From Bacillota bacterium (GTDB lineage: Bacteria; Bacillota; Clostridia; Lachnospirales; Lachnospiraceae): DNA of 49,456 bases. Shown here one piece after another: positions 7,485-16,000 of the stretch (position 1 is the first letter of the stretch; each line of letters starts with the position of its first letter). The DNA lies in NCBI GenBank assembly GCA_023436065.1, contig JAEZKU010000040.1, positions 1 to 49,456 of the forward strand. The letters are read 5' to 3'. The translations under genes and the position numbers were made by a program. The notes beneath the pieces were generated by a model. The model saw only the letters and a list, made by a program, of their open reading frames with translations, searched no databases and was not told the origin of the DNA.

Positions 7485-7526
7485 AGTTTCATGATAATCG
7501 AACTATCTGTCACTGTCAAGATAGTT
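7483..7526 (-). promoter_or_regulatory. Promoter and tandem operators of the Cys-rich ArsR gene
   Basis: On the minus strand TTGACA (7514-7519) and TATCAT (7491-7496) have 17-base spacing, and the start codon begins seven bases after the -10 box. ATAGTT/AACTAT half-sites occur at 7483-7488, 7501-7506 and 7521-7526. The outer pair AACTATCT and AGATAGTT (7501-7508, 7519-7526) is a perfect 8-bp inverted repeat over the -35 box, and the inner pair covers the -10 box. Confidence 0.75.
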
Positions 7527-8275
7527 TATTTATCAATTTCGAATTGGCAATGTACGACTGCGGTGATCTCTTTCTCCAGTGACGAGGTATCATTGATACC
7601 GTAATCGGAGATTTCATTGGAATATAAAGGTGTGATCTGCATAACACCCATATCGGCATAAGTCAAATCCCCAAGCTTATTCCCTGCATTTTCAGCAATC
7701 ATTTCGGCACGTTTCTTGGCATCCGCTGTTGCCTCCGCCAACATACTAACCTTCAGATCTGCAAGCTTGGTATAGAAGTATTGAGGCGGATCAGAGTGAA
7801 ATGCGACATCCTCACTCAACAGCTCTGTTGCCTTACGGGAAATATCCGTGATTTTATCAATCTCGGTGGAGCTGATCGTAATCGTCTGGCTTAAGTTATA
7901 GCTGTCAACGATATTAGTATATACTCCGTAGTCATTCATCACATAATTGATATTGGTATTAATGGATGAAAATACGATGTCCTCTTTGGCAATTCCCTGC
8001 TTTACCAAATACTCAGAAACCTTATCCCTACTGGTTTCAAGCTTAGTGTATGCATCCTGCATCTGGTTCGATTGTGTACTGAAGCTTCCGGTCCAGACAA
8101 TCATATCTGAGGTAATCTTCTGTTTTGCCGAGCCTGTTACAATAATATTGGTTCGAGATGATTTTACCTCTACCACGCCATTTATCAAAATCATAGAAGA
8201 TGCGATTGCTCCTATGACTAAGATAATCGCAACAATAATGTTGCTTACTGCCCTCTTGTTACCGAATTCATTCAT
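7526..8275 (-). CDS. SIMPL domain (DUF541) protein, membrane-anchored
   Basis: A 249-residue protein with one N-terminal membrane segment (about residues 10-32, rich in I/V/A) and an extracytoplasmic SIMPL/DUF541 domain. The domain begins with IIVTGSAKQKITSDMIVW, and the family-typical ADAKKRAEMIAENAGNKLG is near 181-199. ATG at 8275 follows AAGGGAG. The family is linked to periplasmic or surface stress tolerance, but its biochemical role is not settled. It stands alone between a MerR unit and the arsenic cluster; the promoter of the next gene begins at its stop codon. Confidence 0.85.
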   Translation of the reverse strand: MNEFGNKRAVSNIIVAIILVIGAIASSMILINGVVEVKSSRTNIIVTGSAKQKITSDMIVWTGSFSTQSNQMQDAYTKLETSRDKVSEYLVKQGIAKEDIVFSSINTNINYVMNDYGVYTNIVDSYNLSQTITISSTEIDKITDISRKATELLSEDVAFHSDPPQYFYTKLADLKVSMLAEATADAKKRAEMIAENAGNKLGDLTYADMGVMQITPLYSNEISDYGINDTSSLEKEITAVVHCQFEIDK

Positions 8276-8441
8276 AAAATACTCCCTTCATCCTAATGCA
8301 TACTGTAAACTATTTAAGTATTATGATGGAAGCTCTCCACCGAATTACAGTATAACTATATAATACCTATATTCTCAAGTCAACGTCATATCCATTAAGA
8401 TTTCTTTAAGTTTCTTTTAATATTATTAATAGTTTATCCAA

Positions 8442-8828
8442 TTATTCCTTCGGATTTTTTAGTTCTTCTTCAAGCAGTTTCACAGTATTGTCATAATATG
8501 CTATCTTATAATCCAGGCGTTCAATTGTCTTCTTCAACTCCTCCATTCTCTCGGCAAGGACACCGCGCTGCTCGATCAGAAGCTCTCTTCTTGCCTTCAC
8601 GGTGGAGGTTCCTTGCTGGAACAGATTCATATATTCGATCAGTACCTCGATAGGAAGTCCCGCACTTCTCATGCATTTGATAAACTCCACCCACTTACAG
8701 TCTTCCTCAGAATAATCTCTCAGGCCGCTCTTATTTCTTGCTACACTGGGAAGAAGACCGATACGTTCATAATAACGCAGGGTATCCTGTGATAAATCGT
8801 ATTTCCTGCTAACTTCAGCAATCGTCAT
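8442..8828 (-). CDS. MerR-family transcriptional regulator
   Basis: A 128-residue activator with an N-terminal winged helix (MTIAEVSRKYDLSQDTLRYY, then ERIGLLP) and a dimerising coiled coil (about 80-122). There is no C-terminal effector domain and no metal-binding cysteine pair, which puts it with the AdhR/YyaN-type MerR proteins that sense aldehydes or electrophiles. ATG at 8828 follows GGAGG. It is 61 bases downstream of the aldo/keto reductase and is probably co-transcribed from the 19-bp-spacer promoter at 9920-9950, which it is expected to control. Confidence 0.9.
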   Translation of the reverse strand: MTIAEVSRKYDLSQDTLRYYERIGLLPSVARNKSGLRDYSEEDCKWVEFIKCMRSAGLPIEVLIEYMNLFQQGTSTVKARRELLIEQRGVLAERMEELKKTIERLDYKIAYYDNTVKLLEEELKNPKE

Positions 8829-8889
8829 ACTTTTCCTCCTAACGGGCTATCGGTATTATCCAAATTCAAAGTAACTGTTGTTCCATCCC

Positions 8890-9849
8890 TTATAAAGCAC
8901 CTACTACATTATGAGCTGTATATAGTTCTTCCATATATACGATGTCTTCCTTGCTCAATGAAATATCAAAGCTGCCGGCTGCATCATCGAAATATTCTGC
9001 CTTTGTCGCACCGATCAGGGGAGAGGTCACTCCCTTGGCGAATTGCCAAGCCAAAGCTATCTGAGTCATCGTACAATTGTGTTTCTTCGCAAGCTCTGAC
9101 ACCCGGTTCACGATACCCATATCAGAATCCTTGGTTTTGTCATATTTTCCAGCAGCTACGACATCCGTCTGGCTTCGCAAGGTCTCAGCAGACCAGGGTC
9201 TCGATAATCTTCCTGCCGCAAGAGGGCTGTAAGGCGTCAATACCACTCCCTGCTCCTTACAGATCGGAATCATCTCCCTCTCATCCTCACGATACAGAAG
9301 ATTATAATGGTTCTGCATGGATACGAACTTTGTCCATCCGTTCTTTTCTGCAGTATTCTGAAGCTTAGCAAATTGATAGCCATACATGGCTGAAGCGCCA
9401 AGCGCACGTACTTTTCCTGCCTGTACTACCTTATGGAGTGCTTCCATCGTCTCTTCCACCGGAGTATCATAATCAAAACGGTGGATAATTAACAGATCCA
9501 CATAATCCGTTCCCAGACGCTTTAGGGACCCGTCAAGCTCTCTCGGTATCGCTTCCTTGGATAGATGTCCCTCATTGAAATATACCTTGGTTGCGATCAC
9601 TACTTTATCACGCGCTATATTGCTACGAAGCGCTGCTCCCAGATACTCCTCACTGGTACCTGCTGAATATACATTAGCAGTATCAAAAAAATTAATGCCA
9701 AGCCCCAGAGCATGCTTAATGATCGCCTCACTTTCGGAAGCATTCAGTGTCCAGGCATGCATTTTGCTGGCCGGATCACCAAAACTCATGCAACCCACAC
9801 ATAATCTGGATATCTCGATTCCGGAATTACCTAATTTTGCATACTTCAT
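8890..9849 (-). CDS. Aldo/keto reductase
   Basis: A 319-residue NADPH-dependent TIM-barrel oxidoreductase that reduces aldehydes or ketones. Landmarks are FFDTANVYSAGTSEEYLG (catalytic Asp and Tyr, about 48-65), the lysine segment KVVIATKVYF (about 73-82), DLLIIHRFD with the active-site His (about 118-126), and a C-terminal NADP-binding stretch SPLIGATKAEYFDDA. The ATG at 9849 is preferred over upstream ATGs because AAAGGA lies eight bases before it. It is first in an operon with the MerR gene, which suggests induction by carbonyl stress. Confidence 0.9.
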   Translation of the reverse strand: MKYAKLGNSGIEISRLCVGCMSFGDPASKMHAWTLNASESEAIIKHALGLGINFFDTANVYSAGTSEEYLGAALRSNIARDKVVIATKVYFNEGHLSKEAIPRELDGSLKRLGTDYVDLLIIHRFDYDTPVEETMEALHKVVQAGKVRALGASAMYGYQFAKLQNTAEKNGWTKFVSMQNHYNLLYREDEREMIPICKEQGVVLTPYSPLAAGRLSRPWSAETLRSQTDVVAAGKYDKTKDSDMGIVNRVSELAKKHNCTMTQIALAWQFAKGVTSPLIGATKAEYFDDAAGSFDISLSKEDIVYMEELYTAHNVVGAL

Positions 9850-9919
9850 ATTGCTCATCCTTTCATGATCCGTAATAAATAGCAATTATCGCACTCGCAG
9901 TAAAAGTACCGCTGATATT

Positions 9920-9950
9920 AGTCTAATACCTGGAGCTAACTCCAAGTCAA
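9920..9950 (-). promoter_or_regulatory. MerR-type promoter with 19-bp spacer
   Basis: On the minus strand TTGACT (9945-9950) and TAGACT (9920-9925) are separated by 19 bases. The spacer carries the palindrome TGGAGTTAGCTCCA (9931-9944). A long spacer with a GGAG...CTCC dyad is the hallmark of MerR-family activation; it serves the aldo/keto reductase-merR operon. Confidence 0.85.
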
Positions 9951-10022
9951 GAATTTTTTGTCCAAAGTCCGTCCGCGGTCTGTCCGCTCAAAATCGTTAT
10001 TGAAATAAGTAATCATGGTGAT

Positions 10023-10907
10023 CTAGAATGATTTTTCGTTAATCAAATCTATGAAAGCCTTAAGGGCTGCTGACATCCATTTGGATTTATGGTAAAGCAC
10101 CTGGGTAAATACCGGAAAATCAGGTCCTTTCCAGTTCAATTTAACCAATCGCCTTTGCCCAAGCTCTTCCTCGACTGCGGTCAACGGTAAGAATGCGATT
10201 CCCATGCCGCTTAAGATCAGCTGCTTGATTACGTGCACATTCCCGGTTTCGATCACTGATCGTGGCTTGACACGATATTGAGACATGATGCTATCAAAAA
10301 GTGCCCTATAACCGCAGCAGGGTTCAGTTAAAATCAGGGGTTCTCCTGATAAATCCTCCGGAAATACTTCAGCTTTGCCTGCAAATGCATGCTCCGGTGA
10401 ACAAAGAAGGGCCATAGGTTCTTCCTTTTGCCATACAGTGATCGTATCATCATTGATTATTTCCCGGTCAATGAAAAATGCTATGTCGATTGTATTCTCC
10501 TTCAAAGAACTAAGGTATTCCGAGGTAGTCCCAAATCTCATTAATATCTCAACCTCCGGATAGCGTGTTCGAAATTCTTTCAGGAGATTAGGCAGCCTCG
10601 ACACACATAAGGTTTCTACCGCACCTATAATCAAAGTTCCGCTTGGTTTCTCCTGGTCCCCTGCTATGCTCTTTGCTTCCATCGACAGCTTTAATATCTG
10701 TTCTGCTATCGGCAATAGTTTTCTACCTTCTGCTGTTAATGTGATAGTATGCCCAAGGCGCTCAAACAGTCTCACCTTCAGCTCCTGCTCAAGCAGCTGT
10801 ATCTGTGAGGAGATGGAGGATTGTGCATACCCCAGCTCTCCTGCAGCCTTCGAAAAGCTTTGCAACTTTGCGATTGTCATAAAAGTGTATAGTTGTCTGA
10901 ATTCCAT
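10023..10907 (-). CDS. LysR-family transcriptional regulator
   Basis: A 294-residue regulator with an N-terminal helix-turn-helix (residues about 1-60, MEFRQLYTFMTIAKLQSFSK through the SSISSQIQLLEQEL recognition region) and a two-lobed ligand-binding domain (about 90-290). The ATG at 10907 has GGAG eight bases upstream. Three 30-bp repeats rich in ATCGAT lie directly upstream. No divergent target gene is obvious: the plus-strand DinB-like gene starts about 210 bases away and is the nearest candidate. Ligand unknown. Confidence 0.9.
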   Translation of the reverse strand: MEFRQLYTFMTIAKLQSFSKAAGELGYAQSSISSQIQLLEQELKVRLFERLGHTITLTAEGRKLLPIAEQILKLSMEAKSIAGDQEKPSGTLIIGAVETLCVSRLPNLLKEFRTRYPEVEILMRFGTTSEYLSSLKENTIDIAFFIDREIINDDTITVWQKEEPMALLCSPEHAFAGKAEVFPEDLSGEPLILTEPCCGYRALFDSIMSQYRVKPRSVIETGNVHVIKQLILSGMGIAFLPLTAVEEELGQRRLVKLNWKGPDFPVFTQVLYHKSKWMSAALKAFIDLINEKSF

Positions 10908-10930
10908 ATGTGCTACTCCTTATCGATAGA

Positions 10931-11020
10931 AGCAATTTTGATACTATCGATTTTAATTGTATCAATTTTGATACTATCGATTTCGATTGTATTGTTTTCA
11001 ATAATATCGATTTCGATTTT
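10931..11020. repeat. Three 30-bp tandem repeats upstream of LysR gene
   Basis: Units at 10931-10960, 10961-10990 and 10991-11020 each contain ATCGATTT in the same phase, with a core close to CAATTTTGATACTATCGATT. The first two differ at few positions and the third is more diverged. A further ATCGATTAAT follows at 11021. They sit in the region between the LysR gene and the divergent DinB-like gene, where LysR sites are expected, but the repeat may equally be a slippage product. Confidence 0.75.
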
Positions 11021-11116
11021 ATCGATTAATTAAATAGAAACTATCAATTTTACCTTACGTATAATCTATGATATCATACAATATAAATTTTGGAAATACG
11101 AAAGGAGCTTATTTAC

Positions 11117-11593
11117 ATGAAAGAATTCAAAGAGAATAATCAAGAGCTTTTAAGCTTAATTCATGAGTGGGAGCCAAAACTATTACAGCTTTCGGAAGAA
11201 GTGATCTCTGAAAGAAGAAATAATCAGAACAGAACAATCAAGCAGATTGTCGGTCATATGATCGATTCAGCCTCTAACAATACCCATAGAATCATCCATA
11301 TGCAATATCAGCCCAGTCCTCTTATATTTCCGGATTATGCGAACAAAGGCAATAATGACAGATGGATTGCAATCCAGAACTATCAGGAGGAAGACTGGAA
11401 GGACCTGGTTCAGTTATGGAAATATACCAATTTGCATATCATACATGTGATCAATCATGTAAACCCGGATAAATTGGAGAACGAATGGCTCAGTGCTCTG
11501 AATCAAACTATCCCGCTGAAAGCGATGATTATCGATTATCTGAGGCACTTCAAGCTTCATATCAGTGAAATTGAAGCTCTGATCAATCTTTAA
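11117..11593 (+). CDS. DinB-like four-helix protein
   Basis: A 158-residue protein of the DinB/YfiT-like four-helix-bundle superfamily. Possible metal ligands are the His in VGHMIDSA (about 47) and the pair in DYLRHFKLHISEIEAL near the C-terminus, the usual H...HxxxH pattern. Members are often thiol-dependent transferases or of unknown role. The ATG at 11117 is chosen because GGAGC lies eight bases upstream; the frame open to 11090 lacks a site. Its stop overlaps the stop region of the convergent DUF2974 gene by four bases. Confidence 0.7.
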   Translation: MKEFKENNQELLSLIHEWEPKLLQLSEEVISERRNNQNRTIKQIVGHMIDSASNNTHRIIHMQYQPSPLIFPDYANKGNNDRWIAIQNYQEEDWKDLVQLWKYTNLHIIHVINHVNPDKLENEWLSALNQTIPLKAMIIDYLRHFKLHISEIEALINL

Positions 11594-12777
11594 TCCTCCG
11601 GTGACTTCAGAGTGATATATCCCTTCAGCTGATGATTTAGGATGCGTTTGTTACCAATCTTTAAGCCACCGATATCCTCCTCCAGTGAGGAGATAAATAC
11701 CTTCTGACCCTCCTCGATAAATAGGTAGATCAGACGCTTCATCATTCTCTTCGCTTCCGGTTTGATATTCTTATAGGCCTTAAGCATATTATTGGCCGCC
11801 GCTAGTTTATCCTCCGAGATACCGCTAATTGTAACCAGACCGGAAGCATAAAATATCTCAAATAATTCTTGAACAAAGGCTTCACGCTCCTCTACTGCAA
11901 TTTTACTAAGCCATTGACGGAGCGTGCGGTTTAGTATAATACTGGACTTCATAAGTCCGGGTTTATAGACAAAATGGCTTCCGATTACCTCCCAGGCGAA
12001 GGAGCTGTGCCCACCGATCCCTTTTTGATTACTGTTTACGATAACATAGTCCTCCAGATGCTCCATCAGGATACCAACCACTGAGGATTTTGGAACAATC
12101 GTATGTATTTTCGGGAGCATGCTATGATAACCGGGACTTTCAAGAAACTTTTCCTGAAAGCCGGGTCCGTCATTATTGTAAACTGCAATCATACGCTCGT
12201 AAGCTTCATTCATAGTAACCGCAGTATATACTGCAAGGTTGCCACCCTTAGAGTGACCTCCGAGATAAATATCTCCCTCCAGGGAGGTGATGATATGTCT
12301 GACATAAGCTACGGCATCCTTCTGCGCCTGTACCTCATCCATAAAACTCATCTGGAAGTCTTCCTTCCAGCCGACAAGCAGATCGTCAGTCCCACGAAAG
12401 GCGATATAATGCAGATGGTCATTGATTGAGAACACGACCGCCGAAAACTGCTCAGAATTCTCCTGATCGATCCGATTAATATAATGGGACAGCGAAAGCG
12501 CTCCAAAGCGCTTCGTTGCAGCAGCTTCCAACAAAAGTCTGGTAATCTGAATAAAGAATTGGTTCTTAGCACGGGGTGCACTAAAATCGATTGCAGCATA
12601 AGCCTGCGCTGCAATATCAGAAAGAAGGATGCGCTCCGAATTCTTTTCGAAGGGAACAATACCATCAAATTCAATATAAGCTAAGGTAGACAGGATCAGA
12701 TTATCCACTTCATTTAAGCCATCCTGTGCAAAGCTTAAGTCTCCCCGCCATTTGAGATAATCAAGTATATTATACAA
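11590..12777 (-). CDS. DUF2974 (Mbeg1-like) alpha/beta hydrolase
   Basis: A 395-residue protein with a lipase-like core. The nucleophile elbow is GGHSKGGN at about 182-189, preceded by the strand YIAFRGTDD (about 136-144). The N-terminus, YNILDYLKWRGDLSFAQ, is the family's characteristic opening. The start is read as TTG at 12777 because AAGGAGG lies seven bases upstream; the frame is open to 12801. No signal peptide is seen, so it is probably cytoplasmic. Substrate unknown. It is convergent with, and slightly overlaps, the DinB-like gene. Confidence 0.85.
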   Translation of the reverse strand: MYNILDYLKWRGDLSFAQDGLNEVDNLILSTLAYIEFDGIVPFEKNSERILLSDIAAQAYAAIDFSAPRAKNQFFIQITRLLLEAAATKRFGALSLSHYINRIDQENSEQFSAVVFSINDHLHYIAFRGTDDLLVGWKEDFQMSFMDEVQAQKDAVAYVRHIITSLEGDIYLGGHSKGGNLAVYTAVTMNEAYERMIAVYNNDGPGFQEKFLESPGYHSMLPKIHTIVPKSSVVGILMEHLEDYVIVNSNQKGIGGHSSFAWEVIGSHFVYKPGLMKSSIILNRTLRQWLSKIAVEEREAFVQELFEIFYASGLVTISGISEDKLAAANNMLKAYKNIKPEAKRMMKRLIYLFIEEGQKVFISSLEEDIGGLKIGNKRILNHQLKGYITLKSPED

Positions 12778-12902
12778 TCTCACCCCTCCTTCCGGATACA
12801 AACCATAACTCTGATACCTTCATTATAGACGATTTATTGTCTGACCGCTATAAAGATTTATCTGCCTTTCATAGCAATCATTAGCCAACTTACTTCAATT
12901 AT

Positions 12903-12957
12903 AAAAACTGCCAATGATACGCAGTTCTTAGTCGATGGCATCATTGGTCAGTTTTTT
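12903..12957. terminator. Bidirectional terminator between Lhr and DUF2974 genes
   Basis: The AAAAACTG-CCAATGAT arm (12903-12918) pairs with ATCATTGG-T-CAGTTTTT (12940-12956), with a single bulged T and a 21-base loop. A-run and T-run flank the stem on both strands. It lies downstream of the minus-strand lhr gene. Confidence 0.75.
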
Positions 12958-12961
12958 ATCT

Positions 12962-13029
12962 GTAAACTTTATCTGTTAACTTAATCAGCTAAACTTTATC
13001 TGTTAAACTTTATCTGTTTAATTTTATCT
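12962..13029. repeat. 14-bp AT-rich tandem repeat reaching into lhr stop codon
   Basis: About five copies of a unit near GTTAAACTTTATCT (13-14 bp) run from 12962 to 13029. The last copy includes the lhr stop codon (13024-13026), so the repeat begins within the end of the gene. The two central copies (12988-13015) differ by one base. Confidence 0.75.
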
Positions 13030-16000
13030 ATACAATACATAATCCTGTAATTCATGCCTAAAGCCTGCGTTACTGAGCTCCTCAGCCATTTCCTTCGGAT
13101 ATTCCTTTAGGGTCAGTCTGTTGATTCCGGGAAAGATCCGTTTCTTTAGGAAATCCTGCACCAGACTCTTAAGTATGGCGGGCACCATCTCCTCAGCAAA
13201 GACTCTGAGTGTCTTCCCCTGTCGCTCCAGTACCGCAACAGGGATACCATTCCAAAGTGCCACAGCAGTTCCGGCGATATTCATAAAGGATCTGTCCGGC
13301 ATGTGGGGAAGGCTCTTACCCCAGGGCTGGGACGGTTCCATGGCTGATAGCCATAGAATATCCTCCTCCCGATGCTCGAGGGCGATCAGCGTACCTGAAA
13401 AATCCTTCTCTCTAATGAATTGGATACCGGATAAGCCGGAAATAAAGTACCCTCTGCGCACTCGGCCTGTATATTCCCATACACGCAGGGTCTCTAAAGC
13501 AGTACCCCAGGATATACCGGTAATCGTCTCCCTGCTCAGTATCATCGCATGATCAAAGGCCCGTTCCAGCAGTTCTTCTATAGTAAGCACCCGCAAGGGT
13601 CGGATTACTTCCCACCGTCCGGTTGTCATTGCCTTTGCTCTTACACTGATACGTTGCTTTAAAGTTCCCTTATTCAGCTTTTCTCTGTTGATCCACTGTC
13701 TCACAGGCATAAAACTGTCTGCGCAGACAAGTCCTCTCTCTGCCAGTCCCAGCAGGACATCATAGGGTGATTCACCACTTAGGGCACCCTCCAGTCTTTG
13801 CATAAAACTTGCACCGCGCTTCAGCAAGGCTTCATAGACTGCCCGTTCTTTCCCTTCTAAGCCTTCCAATACTTCCGATAAATCAGCATCCCAGTCGATA
13901 TCCTCATAGCGATGAAAACAAAGTCCTTCCTCCTGTGTCAGCTGCCATATATAATTACCTCCTGAAAGCATGGAATCCAGAAGTTCATTGCGATAAGCTC
14001 CGACCCGTCCGGGAAGTAAGGTGCTTTCCCATATAGCAGCCGGATAAACCATATCACATAAGCTCTTCATAGCTGTATCCAGCTGCTGCTCCGGAGGAGC
14101 TGCTACTCTGGTACGTCTGGACAGCAAGGCTGCATAACACTCCGAGGGTACTGTCTTCGCCATGCTTCTTCTAAATTTGATGGTCTCCCTCCTGGCACGG
14201 TCGTAAAGCTCACCGTGATAATACAACCCGTCGCTTTCCACTGCTTTCCCATCCTGACACAGTGCTTTCAGCAATGCTTGGGCTGTTTCCTGTGACCACA
14301 GGTAGCGTTCCGCTACCAGCTCGATGGTCTGAGCTCCTCGATATCTAAGCAGACGAAGGACGATCTGGCTTCTGGTTTCTGTGTCCCCGGAGAATAAAGC
14401 ACGGATATATTTCTCCTCCTGTTCGGCTGCAATCCAAAGCCCTGGTTCGATATACTTCACCTGCTCATTTCTTGCAAGCTTCTCCAACCATTCGATGGGG
14501 ACCTCAAGCTCGCCTGCAATCAAATCTCCTTCGATCATAAGCAGTGTATGCAGCTGCTTCTCATCCTCAGGCAGCTTTGTCCTCTGCGTTACCCTGTCAA
14601 GCTGTTCCTTGGAGGGTTCCAGTAGCTTTGCCTGCTTTAAAAGTTCCTCAGTTGCATTCTGTATTCCGATTGGTGTAGGATAATAGTCATACATCATTGC
14701 TGCTTCTGACTGCTGACGAAGCAGGAAGGACATCGGTGAAGGCGTATCTAGATACATCTCACATATCTGTATGGTTCCAGCCTGAATACCATTCAGGACA
14801 TATTCCACACCGGCAAGATCCCAATAATCCTCCAAACACTCCCTTCTGGTCTCGCGGATTAATGGATGCCTCTCATATTGGATCAAATTGTCCAGCATCT
14901 CAGCACTTCTCATCCTCTGTACCCAGAGCGGCTGACGACCTGCCTTACGTATTCCCATCATCAGGGCATGTGCAGTATTATATCGGAAGGTCATATTGAA
15001 AACCGGGGTAGCCGGAAGCAAAGCCTCCAGAATCGGTCTTGCAGATTTTACATCAAGCTGCCATAGCAATCCATCCGGAAAGGTACATTCACCGTAAGGG
15101 AACAACAGTATTCCGTCATCATCCTCCACATGGGCGATATTGGTCCCGATAATCCGCTGGGCAGCCTCATGTAACAGTATGGCAAGCGGAGCATTCACCT
15201 GACGTCCGAAGACAGAATGAAACATTACCTGTGGCAGACCTGTCTCATCCTTAAAATGCTCTATGATGATCGTACGATCATTCGGAAGAATTCCCGTCGC
15301 TTCAAGCTGGTTGTGTATAAAGTCCTGCGCGGCAGAGGAAGCCGCACCGTCCAGCCCCAGCCTGTCAAGCTCATCAAATATTGTATCTGTAACATAAGCA
15401 TCGTTCAGCTTACGAAGAATTGCACCGAAGGCCAGGCCGGTCTGTAATCCCCTGCCTCTGATATCACCTTTCCAAAAAGGCAGTCTTGCTCCATAGACGC
15501 TCGCCTGTGTAACAAAGACAGAATCCTTTCCAATCTTGGTAATCTGCCAAGCAAAGGTCCCCAGCATGAAACGGTCCCCGACACGGGATTCAAAGACAAA
15601 TTCCTCATCCAGCTCTCCGAGCTTTACACCCGTTTCTGTCTTCACCGAATACAGACCCCTGTCAGGTATGGTTCCTCCGGCAGATACTGCAAGCATCCTG
15701 CTGTAAGGATCTCCTTCCACCCTTTCGTGAATCCGATCATAAATCAGTCTTGGACGTACGGGAATATTCTGCTCATGCTCGTAATCTCCTGCCAACATGC
15801 AGAGAACATCCTTTACATCCTCCTTCGTCACCTCGCGGAAGGGATAGGCTCTGGGCAGCAGCTCCATTACCTCATCAACCTGATACCCGTCTCCTGTCGC
15901 CATGGACACCATGTGCTGTGCAAGCACATCGAGACACATCTTAGGTGGCTTGGAGTGCTCCACTCCTCCGTTTCTTGCCACCTCCGCCGTCAGTCCGCTG

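Noticed and set aside
10931..11020. CRISPR-like array of 30-bp units
   Set aside because: Units abut directly with no spacers, and only three exist.
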